Shown: in pieces, positions 7,297 to 15,537 of the stretch
How the letters are laid out: each line of letters starts with the position of its first letter
Position numbering within the stretch: the first letter of the stretch is position 1
Assembly: GCA_046732855.1 (NCBI GenBank)
Contig: JBKPNX010000048.1
Span: forward strand, 1 to 43,203
Reading direction: 5' to 3'
DNA: 43,203 bases
Source of the DNA: JBKPNX01 sp046732855
GTDB taxonomy: Bacteria; Pseudomonadota; Alphaproteobacteria; Geminicoccales; Geminicoccaceae
Made by a program: the position numbers and the translations under genes
The notes under the pieces: generated by a model
Databases searched by the model: none
The model's input: the letters and a program-made list of their open reading frames with translations, nothing else
Told to the model about the DNA's origin: nothing

Positions 7297-8439
7297 ATGT
7301 ACGATCTGGTGATCGCCGGCGGGCGGGTGATCGATCCGGCGCAGGGGCTGGATGGCCGCTACGACGTCGCATTCGCGGGCGGCAAGGTCGCCAAGGTCGC
7401 CCCGGGCATCGACCCTGCGCTTGCCACCGAGACCGTCGCGGCCGCCAGCGGGCTGGTACTGCCCGGTCTGATCGACCTGCACACGCATGTCTACTGGGGC
7501 GGCACCTCGCTCAGCGTGCGCCCCGAGCCGGTCGCGCGCCGCTCGGGCGCTACCACCCTGGTCGATGCCGGCAGCGCGGGCCCCGGCAACTTCCATGGGT
7601 TTCGCGAGTTCGTGATCGAGCCGTCGGCGGTGCGCATCCTGCCCTATCTCAACATCTCGTTCGCGGGCATCTTCGCGTTCTCGAAATCGGTCATGGTCGG
7701 CGAGTGCAGCGACGTGCGCCTGCTCGATGCCCGCGCCTGCCTGGAGGTCGCCGAGCGGCATCGCGATCTGATCGTCGGCATCAAAGTGCGGGTCGGGCGC
7801 AACACCAGCGAGGGCTACGGCGTATTTCCGCTGGAGCTCGGGGTCGAGGTGGCCGAGGAGCTCGCGCTGCCGGTGATGGCGCACATCGATTTCCCGCCGC
7901 CGCGGCGCCGCGACATGCTCGCGCGGCTCCGCCCCGGCGACGTTCTGACCCATTGCTTCCGGCCGTTTCCGAACGCACCGGTGGTGCGCGGGGAGGTGCG
8001 CGAGGAGATGCTCGAAGCGCGCGCCCGCGGCATCCTGTTCGACCTCGGCCACGGCATGGGCGGCTTCGGCTTCGCCTCGACCCGGCCGATGCTGGACGCC
8101 GGCTTCCTGCCCGACGTGATCAGCAGCGACGTGCACGTGCTGTGTGAGCACGGCCCGGCCTTCGATCTGCTGCGCACCATGTCCAAGCTGCACTGCCTCG
8201 GCATGGCGTTGCCCGAGGTGATCGCCGCGGCGACGGCGAGGCCGGCGGCGGCGCTGCGCCGGCCCGACCTCGGCACGCTAACGCCGGGCGCGGTTGGAGA
8301 CGCCGTCGTGCTCGACCTGGTCGAGGGCAGCTTCGATTATGTCGACGTGATGGGCGAGCGCATCACCGGCGGGCACCGTCTCGAGGTGCGCCACGTGATC
8401 GTCGACGGCGCGCTCTGGCACAGCGCGGACGCGGCCTGA
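7297..8439 (+). CDS. Amidohydrolase/deacetylase family metallohydrolase
   Basis: Zinc-dependent TIM-barrel amidohydrolase of 380 residues. The metal ligands can be read: HTH (His62, His64), the presumed carboxylated Lys163 in VGIKVRVG, His196 in MAHIDFP, His219 in LTHCFRPFPN, and the catalytic Asp278 in SSDVH. The sequence style (DLVIAGGRVIDPAQGLDGRYDVAF, ATTLVDAGSAGPGNFHGF) matches the deacetylase-like subgroup, some members of which hydrolyse N-acyl or O-acyl hydroxy- and amino-acids. Its real substrate is unknown. A strong GGGGGA ribosome-binding site precedes the ATG. The 215 bp before it hold no gene, only a GC-rich possible stem near 7083-7132. Proximity to a dihydropyrimidinase-like gene suggests cyclic amide or acylated substrates. 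Confidence 0.88.
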   Translation: MYDLVIAGGRVIDPAQGLDGRYDVAFAGGKVAKVAPGIDPALATETVAAASGLVLPGLIDLHTHVYWGGTSLSVRPEPVARRSGATTLVDAGSAGPGNFHGFREFVIEPSAVRILPYLNISFAGIFAFSKSVMVGECSDVRLLDARACLEVAERHRDLIVGIKVRVGRNTSEGYGVFPLELGVEVAEELALPVMAHIDFPPPRRRDMLARLRPGDVLTHCFRPFPNAPVVRGEVREEMLEARARGILFDLGHGMGGFGFASTRPMLDAGFLPDVISSDVHVLCEHGPAFDLLRTMSKLHCLGMALPEVIAAATARPAAALRRPDLGTLTPGAVGDAVVLDLVEGSFDYVDVMGERITGGHRLEVRHVIVDGALWHSADAA

Positions 8440-8698
8440 GCCTGGTGCTGCGCCGTGACCCCTCGACCTGAGGGAGCGCTCGCGACTCCTCGAAAAGTCC
8501 TCTCGCGGGGCTGCCGTGCGGCCCACCGCACAAGTCGTCGCGACCTCTCTTGAGTAGGGCGGCGCTGCGGGTGGACGCGAGCCCTGGCTCGAATGCCGCG
8601 GCTCGTCCAGCCGGGAATTCGCATGGCAATGACTTTAGCTGCCGTGCGCGGCTGCGCATATATCAGGACCAAATGCTCGCCGGCGTGGCGAACCAGGC

Positions 8699-9373
8699 AT
8701 GATGCTGACGCGCGAACAGATCAGAGACGGAAACGTGCGCAAGATGATTGCCGATCTCGGCATCACGATGCGCCTCCTGTCGGACGATGAGCTGGCCGCC
8801 TCGCGCGCCGCGACGCTTGCCGACGTCGACCTGTCGCGCGGCGTGTGGCTGTTCGGCTACGGCTCGCTGATCTGGAATCCGGCGTTTCATTTCACCGATC
8901 GCCTGACCGGCACCGTCCATGGCTATCATCGCCGCTTTTGCTTGTGGACGCATCTCGGGCGCGGCTGCCCGGAGCGCCCCGGGCTGGTGCTCGGCCTGGA
9001 ACGCGGCGGCTCGTGCCGCGGCGTCGCGTTTCACATCGCGCCGGCAGCAGTCGAGGAGGAGCTCGCGATCGTGTGGCGGCGCGAGATGCTGAGCGGCGCC
9101 TACGTGCCGCGTTGGGTCGAGGTCCACACCGCGCTCGGCGCCGTCCGCGCGATCACCTTCGCGATCAACCGCGCGCACGAGCGCTACGCCCGGTATCTGC
9201 CGGACGACCGGGTCGCCGAGGTGATCGCGGCGGCAGAGGGCTTCCTCGGGCCGTGCGCGGACTACCTGATCAACACGGTCGACCAGTTGGCCCAGCTCGG
9301 CATCCGAGACCGGCCGCTCGAGCAGCTGCGCCAGCAGGTCCGGGCGCGATCGACCCGACCGCCCCCCGCGTAG
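8699..9373 (+). CDS. ChaC-type gamma-glutamylcyclotransferase
   Basis: Cytosolic enzyme expected to cleave glutathione into 5-oxoproline and Cys-Gly. The 224-residue protein shows the ChaC signature LFGYGSLIWNPAF near residue 50, then GYHRRFCLWT, RGCPERPGLVLGLERGG and RREMLSGAYVPRW, whose region includes the acid/base Glu of the fold. Length fits bacterial ChaC. Two ATGs lie back to back (8699 and 8702) and either may be used. No strong Shine-Dalgarno sequence is visible. The 259-bp gap upstream (8440-8698) holds no supported gene. It lies 68 bp before the hydantoinase-like gene, on the same strand. 5-Oxoproline is a lactam, so a link to the following cyclic-amide hydrolase is thinkable but unproven. 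Confidence 0.9.
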   Translation: MMLTREQIRDGNVRKMIADLGITMRLLSDDELAASRAATLADVDLSRGVWLFGYGSLIWNPAFHFTDRLTGTVHGYHRRFCLWTHLGRGCPERPGLVLGLERGGSCRGVAFHIAPAAVEEELAIVWRREMLSGAYVPRWVEVHTALGAVRAITFAINRAHERYARYLPDDRVAEVIAAAEGFLGPCADYLINTVDQLAQLGIRDRPLEQLRQQVRARSTRPPPA

Positions 9374-9441
9374 ACCGGAGTCGAGCCCGGGACCATGTCC
9401 TGCTAAGCTGGAAAGACGACTTCACAGCCGAGTAACCGGCC

Positions 9442-10905
9442 ATGGCCGATCTCGATCTGGTCATTCGCAACGGCACGGTGGTCACTGCCGCGGACATCTT
9501 CCGCGCCGACGTTGGCGTACACGGCGGCCGCATCGTCGCGCTCGCCGAGGATCTGCCGCGTGCGGGCCGGGAGATCGACGCCGCGGGCAGGCTCGTGTTG
9601 CCGGGCGGGGTCGACAGCCACTGCCACATCGAGCAGCTCTCGGGCATGGGGATCTGGAACGCCGACGACTTCTACACCGCCACCGTGTCGGCGGCGTGCG
9701 GCGGCACGACCACGGTGATCCCGTTCGCCGCGCAGCATCGCGGCCAGTCGATGCGCGATGTGGTCGCAGACTACCGCGAGCGGGCGAAGAAGGCAGTTAT
9801 CGACCACGCGTTCCACATGATCGTGTCCGATCCGAGCGAGACGGTCCTGGCGGACGAGCTGCCGGCGCTGATCCGGGACGGCTATTCCTCGCTCAAGCTG
9901 TTCATGACCTATCCGCTCTTGCGTCTCGACGACGGGCAGATGCTCGATCTTTTGAGCCTCGCGCGGCGGGAGCGGGCCATGGTCTCGGTTCACGCCGAGA
10001 ACGACGCGATGCTCGCCTGGACCGCGCACCGGCTGCTGGAGCGCGGCCACACCGCGCCCAGATACCACGCGATCAGCCATCCGCGCGTCGCGGAGGCCGA
10101 GGCGGTCGCCCGTCTGATCGCGATGGCGGCGCTGGTCGATCAGCCAGTCGTGGTGTTCCACGTTACGACCGAAGCGGCGATGGCGGCGATCCGCGACGCC
10201 CAGACGCGCGGCCAGAAGGTGTTCGCCGAGACCTGCCCGCAATACCTGCTCCTGGAAGCCGGCGATCTCGACAAGCCGGAACTCCATGGGGCGAAGTGGA
10301 TGTTCAGCCCGCCGGCGCGTGATGGCGCGGATCGCGCGGCGATGTGGCGCGGCGTGCAGAACGGCACCTTCCAAATGGTCACCTCCGACCATGCGCCGTA
10401 CCACTTCGATGAGACCGGCAAACTCGCGGCCGGGCCGGAGCCCCACTTCAAGCAGATCGCGAACGGCATTCCCGGCATCGAGCTGCGCCTGCCACTCCTC
10501 TTCTCCGAAGGCGTCGCCAAGGGCCGGATCGGTCTCGAGCGCGTCGTCGAGCTGTGCTGCACCAACCCGGCCAAGATCTACGGGCTGCACCCGAAGAAGG
10601 GCACGATCGCGATCGGATCCGATGCCGATCTCGCGCTCTGGGACCCGGAAATGCGGGTGGAGGTCACCGACGAGACCACCCGTGACGCTGTCGATCATTG
10701 CCCCTATGCCGGCATGACGGTCACCGGCTGGCCGACCACCGTGATCTCACGCGGCGAGGTGATCGTGGATGGCGGCGAGTCCTTGGCCGCGCGCGGTCGC
10801 GGCCGCTTCCTGCCACGTGCCGCCGGGGCGGCGGCGCAGCCGGCCGGGCTGCTCGTCCCCGAGATGGACCCTGCGCGCAACTTCGGCGCCGAACTGCTTG
10901 ATTGA
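9442..10905 (+). CDS. Dihydropyrimidinase / D-hydantoinase family cyclic amidohydrolase
   Basis: Metal-dependent hydrolase opening a cyclic imide or amide such as dihydropyrimidine or hydantoin; 487 residues, the family's usual length. The barrel ligands are His60 and His62 in DSHCHIEQ, the carboxylated Lys152 in SLKLFMTY, His184 in VHAEN, His240 in VVFHVT, and Asp316 in TSDHAPY. The segment AETCPQYLLL and the late NPAKIYGL and GSDADLALWD blocks are typical. The metal motif has Cys between the two histidines and Gln after Glu, where classical enzymes have DPHTHLE, so it may belong to a distinct branch. It follows the ChaC gene. No pyrimidine-reductase partner is nearby, so the substrate stays open. 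Confidence 0.9.
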   Translation: MADLDLVIRNGTVVTAADIFRADVGVHGGRIVALAEDLPRAGREIDAAGRLVLPGGVDSHCHIEQLSGMGIWNADDFYTATVSAACGGTTTVIPFAAQHRGQSMRDVVADYRERAKKAVIDHAFHMIVSDPSETVLADELPALIRDGYSSLKLFMTYPLLRLDDGQMLDLLSLARRERAMVSVHAENDAMLAWTAHRLLERGHTAPRYHAISHPRVAEAEAVARLIAMAALVDQPVVVFHVTTEAAMAAIRDAQTRGQKVFAETCPQYLLLEAGDLDKPELHGAKWMFSPPARDGADRAAMWRGVQNGTFQMVTSDHAPYHFDETGKLAAGPEPHFKQIANGIPGIELRLPLLFSEGVAKGRIGLERVVELCCTNPAKIYGLHPKKGTIAIGSDADLALWDPEMRVEVTDETTRDAVDHCPYAGMTVTGWPTTVISRGEVIVDGGESLAARGRGRFLPRAAGAAAQPAGLLVPEMDPARNFGAELLD

Positions 10906-10983
10906 CCGGCCTCATGCTGTTCTTACCCCCCTGGGGCGCCGGGCGGCCGGCACTTGCTCGTGACAAAGAATGCCAGAGCTCAA

Positions 10984-11093
10984 GGTCGCGCGCTGTGCCC
11001 GAGGTCACAGGGTGTGACCCAGGTCACACCTGGGACGTGGCGGAGCTCGAAGGCGAAAGGCTCTGGCCGGCTCGACTGATGGATTGGGGTTGC
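10984..11093 (+). repeat. 110-bp diverged direct repeat, copy A
   Basis: This segment matches copy B (11830-11939) in the same orientation and with the same length. The first 46 positions agree at about 38, and both end in GGGTTGC after an AGGCT-containing middle part. Within it the motif CCNAGGTCACA recurs with a 19-bp period. The copy lies in the 392-bp gap (10906-11297) between the hydantoinase-like gene end and the lipoprotein gene end. Nothing else recognisable is seen in that gap. It could be a dispersed intergenic repeat family or the residue of a small mobile element. Confidence 0.6.
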
Positions 11094-11297
11094 ACGCGCC
11101 GCTCAAGCGCTTCGGCATCGCTGTCTCGGCCCTGCACGTGGCACGTCCACGCCAGAAGAATTGGCTGACCACCAACTCGACGGTTCTCGGCACTGTGACC
11201 TTGGGACTGAGTCGGAGTCAGCGGGCGAGCGCCGGGCGCTCGTGCCCAGGTGGTGCAGAGAGGACGCGGCGATGGTGCCGCCGGCGGGCGTCTCGTG

Positions 11298-11720
11298 TCA
11301 GGACGCCTTGTTGGTCTTGATGTCGACCACCCTGTCATCGCGATCGTAAGTGATCGTGGCACGGTAGCGCTCGCCCTGGACGCCCTCAATCGGCGTGCCG
11401 ACCACCTCCCATACCCCGAAGGTCAGGACATCCATGGCGCCGTGGCCGATCGCGCGTGCCGCGCTCGGCTCGTTGCCGATCTCGTATTCGTAGGTGTCCG
11501 CGTGCCGGCCCTGTTCGAGGGCGAGCGAGCTCTTGGGGTTGCCGAGATGCATCTCGACGTCGCCGCGCGCGGACCCGACCTTGATCGCGCCGAGGTCCGG
11601 CTTCTCGCTGCCGCTGAGCGCCATGCCGACCGCGCAGCCCGAGAGCAGGCCGGCCAGAATTAGCGCCGGTACAGAGCGGCAATGCGCCCAATGCGCCGAA
11701 TCTCTTCTTGTTTCCGCCAT
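11298..11720 (-). CDS. Small lipoprotein with BamE/SmpA-like fold motif
   Basis: A 140-residue lipoprotein. The N-terminus has a hydrophobic signal ending in LAGLLSGC, a lipobox, so the mature protein starts with a lipidated Cys. The mature part has KVGSARGDVEMHLGNP, resembling the SmpA/OmlA (BamE-type) pattern in which a Gly-rich turn precedes a helix ending LGxP. It then has TYEYEIG, HGAMDVLTFGVWEVVGTP and a final ATITYDRDDRVVDI strand. The start at 11720 is chosen because it puts the signal sequence at the N-terminus and has GAGGG upstream. The longer open frame would add over 90 non-signal residues. Function is unknown; location in the outer membrane is inferred. It sits alone between two copies of a direct repeat. 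Confidence 0.8.
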   Translation of the reverse strand: MAETRRDSAHWAHCRSVPALILAGLLSGCAVGMALSGSEKPDLGAIKVGSARGDVEMHLGNPKSSLALEQGRHADTYEYEIGNEPSAARAIGHGAMDVLTFGVWEVVGTPIEGVQGERYRATITYDRDDRVVDIKTNKAS

Positions 11721-11763
11721 TCGGATATCCCTCGCAACCCTAGCCACCTGGCGATCCTCTCTC

Positions 11764-11780
11764 AGGTGCCAATTGCACCT
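11764..11780 (-). promoter_or_regulatory. Inverted repeat upstream of the lipoprotein gene
   Basis: AGGTGC (11764-11769), five bases CAATT, then GCACCT (11775-11780) form a perfect 6-bp palindrome. Its edge lies 44 bp before the lipoprotein ATG. It could be a repressor operator or a leader hairpin. Confidence 0.3.
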
Positions 11781-11829
11781 CTTCTGGATGCCCGGGCGCT
11801 CTCTCTCCAAGAAGAGTGGTGGGGCCCAT

Positions 11830-11939
11830 GGTTGCGCGCAGTTACCCAGGTCACAGAGTGTTACCCAGATCACACTCGGTGCGCAGCGAGCGTCCGCGGG
11901 CGGAAGGCTTCCGGAAGGCTTGACCTCCAGGAGGGTTGC
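11830..11939 (+). repeat. 110-bp diverged direct repeat, copy B
   Basis: Second copy of the repeat at 10984-11093, lying in the 409-bp divergent gap (11721-12129) between the lipoprotein gene and the GGDEF/EAL gene. Here the internal pair reads TTACCCAGGTCACA and TTACCCAGATCACA, 19 bp apart. Placement in a promoter-bearing gap means it could act as a binding site, but copy A lies between gene ends and cannot do the same. No transposase fragment is recognisable. Confidence 0.6.
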
Positions 11940-12129
11940 GGGAGTCGGTCGCGAAAGAGAGTGCCGGGCTCGTTGTCCGCTCGAAGGTCTAGGCAAGCGA
12001 CAGGCCCGGCACATGGACCGCAGTGACTACGACAACCGCGCTTGCCCGGGCCGCAATTTCGTGTCTACCATCAGTTGTCACCACAGGCCGCTGGCGCTCA
12101 AGCCGTGGTTTAAATACTGGATTGCGCCA

Positions 12130-14490
12130 ATGTTCCGGAAGGAGACGCCCCGTGGCCAGCAGGAACTCTCATCAGCGCGCCACGATCCGTCCTCCGGCCT
12201 GAGCCACGTCCTCCGCAAAATCGCGCACGTCCAGCCCGAGGACGACCGGGTTCGTGCGGAGCTGCTGCGGCTCGTCCATGCCGCCGCGCCAGCGGTGCTG
12301 ACGGCGAACCTGGTGAACGGCGCCATCGTCGTGCTCGTCCTGTGGAGCGTTGTGCCGTCCGATTTGCTGATTGGCTGGTACGCGCTGCTTTGCGCCGCCG
12401 TCGCAGTTCGGGCCTGGCTCTGGCGACGCCATCGAGGACAGCGGCCGCACCCCGAGCAGGCAGCTCGTCTGGGGCGGATCGTCACGATCGGCTCGGGCTC
12501 GAGCGGTCTGCTCTGGGGCGCAGCCGGTGTGCTGTTTTTTGTCCCCGACTCGCCGCTCCATGAACTCGTCCTCGCCTTCGTGCTCGGCGGCATGGGCGCC
12601 GGAGCGGCGGTCGCGCTCGCCGCGCACCTGCCGGCTTTCCTCGCCTATCTCGTGCCATCGGTCCTGCCGTTCGCGCTTCGGCTCACCACCGTGGGCGATG
12701 CCGAGCACCTCGCGATGGCAGCGATGGTGCTGCTGTACGTCGGCTCCCTGCTGGTGCTTGGCTGGCGGACGCACGCGTCCTGGGCCAGGACGATCGAGTT
12801 GCGCTTCGCCAACGCCGACCTCGCGCGCGTCGCCGCGATCATCGATTCCTCGTTCGATGCGATCATCGGCATGACGCCGGACCTCAAGATCACGAGCTGG
12901 AACGCCGCGGCCAGCGCGATGTACGGCTATGGCGCCCCTGAGGTGTCGGGCCGCTCGGTCGAGATCATCGTGCCGCCGGACCGCCGGCGCGAATTCAGGA
13001 TGGTGTACGAGCGGCTGCGGCGCGGCGAGAACGTCGAGCCGTTCGACACCGAGCGCATCACCAAGGACGGGCGGCGGCTGCAGGTCGCTCTTCGCCTGTC
13101 GCCGATCAAGAATCCAAAGGGTGCGGTGATCGGGTTTTCGGGCATCGGCCGGGACATCACCGAGCGTACCCGGGTGGAGGAGCGCACCCGCTATCTCGCG
13201 CTCCACGATTCGCTCACCGGCCTGCCCAACAGGACGTTGTTCCACGACCGCCTGCAGCGTGCGCTGGCCGAAGCCGAAAGGTACGAGCGCCAGGCCGGGC
13301 TGCTGCTGCTCGATCTCGACCAGTTCAAGGACATCAACGACATGCTCGGCCACACCGCCGGCGACCAACTGCTGGTCGAGGTCGCGCGCAGGCTCGATGC
13401 CTGCGTGCGCGCCAGCGATACGGTGGCGCGCCTGGGCGGCGACGAGTTCGCCTTGATCCTGACCGAGATGCGCCGGCCGGAGGACGCCGCGGCGGTGGCG
13501 CGCAAAGCCATGCAGGTGCTGGCCAAGCCGTTCCTGCTGGATGGCCAGGAGGTGCACGCCACGACCAGTCTCGGCATTGCGATCGGTCCAACAGATGGGC
13601 AAGATCCGAGCCAATTGCTGCGCGCAGCCGACATGGCGCTGTACCGAGCCAAGGCGGAGGGGCGCAACGCCTTTCGCTTCTACGCCGTCGAGATGAGCGC
13701 CCAGGTCGAGGCGCGCAAAGAGCTCGAAGGCGATCTCCGGCGGGCCCTCGAGCGCGGCGAGCTGACGCTCGAATATCAGCCGCAGTTGGAACTCGGCGCG
13801 AGCCGAATTGTCGGCGCCGAGGCGCTCGCGCGCTGGCAGCACCCCAGGCTCGGCGCGGTGCCGCCGGCCGAATTCATCCCGCTCGCCGAGAGCAGCGGGC
13901 TGATCGTGCCGCTCGGCGCCTGGGTGCTACGCGAGGCCTGCCGACAGACGCGGTTTTGGCGCGATGCCGGGCTGCCGCATCTCCCGATGGCGGTCAACCT
14001 GTCTCTCGCCCAATGTCGCGCCGGCGATCTTGCCACTTCGACCAGGCGCGTGCTGCGCGCGAGCGGATTGGAGCCGAGCGCCCTCGAGCTGGAGGTCACC
14101 GAAAGCCTGTTCTTCAGCCCGGCCAACGGTCACCTCGATGACCTGTACCGATTGCACACCCAGGGGGTACGGGTGTCGATCGACGACTTCGGCACCGGCT
14201 ATTCCAGCCTGGGTCGGCTGCGCCAGCTGCCGGTCGACCAGATCAAGATCGATCGCTCCTTCGTTGCGGGGCTCGGGCACAGCCCCGATGCCGAGGCGAT
14301 CGTGTGCGCCGTGATCCGGCTCGGCCGTTCGCTCGGCCTGCGCGTAATCGCCGAAGGTGTGGAAACCGATGCGCAATGCGCCTTTCTCCGGGAGGAGGGC
14401 TGCGATGCGGCGCAAGGGTTCCATATTGCGCGGCCGATGCCTCCCGCCGACTTCGCGATTCTCCTGCGGGAGATTCAGGGCACCGCATAG
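12130..14490 (+). CDS. Membrane PAS-GGDEF-EAL cyclic-di-GMP protein
   Basis: Bifunctional-type c-di-GMP enzyme of 786 residues. About residues 50-220 hold five to six membrane helices and form an input domain I cannot assign to a named MASE family. A PAS domain follows (about 233-350), ending GFSGIGRDITERT. The GGDEF domain has an intact GGDEF motif at about 436, with an RASD inhibitory site five residues before it. The EAL domain starts with EALARW at about 564 and keeps DDFGTGYSSL, IKIDRSFV and EGVET, so both catalytic activities are possible. The ATG at 12130 has a poor ribosome-binding site. An earlier in-frame ATG at 12013 would add 39 residues and cannot be excluded. It converges with the carbamate kinase gene. 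Confidence 0.9.
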   Translation: MFRKETPRGQQELSSARHDPSSGLSHVLRKIAHVQPEDDRVRAELLRLVHAAAPAVLTANLVNGAIVVLVLWSVVPSDLLIGWYALLCAAVAVRAWLWRRHRGQRPHPEQAARLGRIVTIGSGSSGLLWGAAGVLFFVPDSPLHELVLAFVLGGMGAGAAVALAAHLPAFLAYLVPSVLPFALRLTTVGDAEHLAMAAMVLLYVGSLLVLGWRTHASWARTIELRFANADLARVAAIIDSSFDAIIGMTPDLKITSWNAAASAMYGYGAPEVSGRSVEIIVPPDRRREFRMVYERLRRGENVEPFDTERITKDGRRLQVALRLSPIKNPKGAVIGFSGIGRDITERTRVEERTRYLALHDSLTGLPNRTLFHDRLQRALAEAERYERQAGLLLLDLDQFKDINDMLGHTAGDQLLVEVARRLDACVRASDTVARLGGDEFALILTEMRRPEDAAAVARKAMQVLAKPFLLDGQEVHATTSLGIAIGPTDGQDPSQLLRAADMALYRAKAEGRNAFRFYAVEMSAQVEARKELEGDLRRALERGELTLEYQPQLELGASRIVGAEALARWQHPRLGAVPPAEFIPLAESSGLIVPLGAWVLREACRQTRFWRDAGLPHLPMAVNLSLAQCRAGDLATSTRRVLRASGLEPSALELEVTESLFFSPANGHLDDLYRLHTQGVRVSIDDFGTGYSSLGRLRQLPVDQIKIDRSFVAGLGHSPDAEAIVCAVIRLGRSLGLRVIAEGVETDAQCAFLREEGCDAAQGFHIARPMPPADFAILLREIQGTA

Positions 14491-14550
14491 CAGCGTTGCG
14501 GGGCCGCGCCCGATGTACGCGGCTAACGAGTCCGGCCGCCTGCTCCCCTG

Positions 14551-15516
14551 TCACCTCGCCGCATCGTCGGACGTCAGCACGGTACCAGCTTGACCGGCAA
14601 GCGCACGCCCGATGTTGGGCGGATCGGTGATCAGGCCGCGGCGGCCTGGCCGGTCCAGGTAGGCGATGATCGCGCGGATCTTGGGCGCCATGCTGCCCTC
14701 GGCGAAGTGGCCCTCGGCGAGGTACTTCTCGGCTTCCGCGCGAGTCAGCTGCTCCAGCCAGCGCTGATCGGAGCGGCCGAAGTTGATCGCCACCCTGGGC
14801 ACGCCGGTCGAGATCACGAACAGCTCGGCATTCAGCTCGCGCGCCAGCATGCTCGAGGCGAGATCCTTGTCGATCACCGCCTCAACGCCCTGCAGGTCGC
14901 CGTCGTCGCCCTGGAACACCGGGATGCCACCCCCGCCACAGGCGATCACCACGTAGCCCGCGCTGACCAGGTGCTCGATCTCGTCGATCTCGACGATGCC
15001 CTGGGGCAGTGGCGATGGCACCACGCGGCGCCAGCCGCGACCAGCGTCCTCCCGCACGATCCAGCCGAGCTCGGCCGCGCGGCCCCTCGCGACCGCCTCG
15101 TCCATGTGCGAGCCGATCGGCTTGGCGGGATCGGCGAACGCCGGATCGTTGCGGTCGACCAGCACCTGGGTGACCACCGCGATCGCGCTGCGCTGCAAGG
15201 CCCGCCTGCGAAACTCGTTGCGCAGCGCGCGCTGGAACATATAGCCGATCGCGCCCTGGAGGTCGGCGGCGGCGTAGTCCATCGGCACTGCCGGCACCTC
15301 GCCGAGCGCGATCTCCGACCGCCGCAGGATGAAGCCCACCTGGGGACCGCTGCCGTGCGTGATCACCACGTTCCATCCGGCAGCCACCATGTCGGCGATG
15401 TGGTGCGCGGTGACCGCGGCCGCCGCCGCCTGATCCGGAATCGACTCGTGCTCGGGGTCCAGGATCAGCGAGTTGCCGCCGACCGCGACGACTGCAGTGC
15501 GATCGCTGAACGGCAT
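14551..15516 (-). CDS. Carbamate kinase
   Basis: Catalyses carbamoyl phosphate + ADP to ATP + carbamate, the energy-yielding last step of carbamoyl-releasing catabolic routes. The 321-residue protein has the amino-acid kinase fold: VVAVGGNSL at the start, THGSGPQVG, the carbamate kinase block PIGSHMDEA, ACGGGGIPVF, and VIDKDLASSMLA. It is the last gene of the minus-strand operon, 21 bp after allG, with GGGAGGG before its ATG. No arginine deiminase genes are nearby. Next to fdrA and allG it corresponds in role to E. coli AllK rather than to ArcC of the arginine pathway. Confidence 0.94.
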   Translation of the reverse strand: MPFSDRTAVVAVGGNSLILDPEHESIPDQAAAAAVTAHHIADMVAAGWNVVITHGSGPQVGFILRRSEIALGEVPAVPMDYAAADLQGAIGYMFQRALRNEFRRRALQRSAIAVVTQVLVDRNDPAFADPAKPIGSHMDEAVARGRAAELGWIVREDAGRGWRRVVPSPLPQGIVEIDEIEHLVSAGYVVIACGGGGIPVFQGDDGDLQGVEAVIDKDLASSMLARELNAELFVISTGVPRVAINFGRSDQRWLEQLTRAEAEKYLAEGHFAEGSMAPKIRAIIAYLDRPGRRGLITDPPNIGRALAGQAGTVLTSDDAAR

Positions 15517-15537
15517 CGTGTTTGCCCTCCCGCCGGC

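Noticed and set aside
8550..8630. A tRNA-like segment with CTCGAAT inside a short stem
   Set aside because: No acceptor stem, D arm or anticodon arm can be fitted around it.
12172..13842. 556-residue minus-strand open frame
   Set aside because: It is antisense to the GGDEF/EAL gene, and its translation has no recognisable domain.
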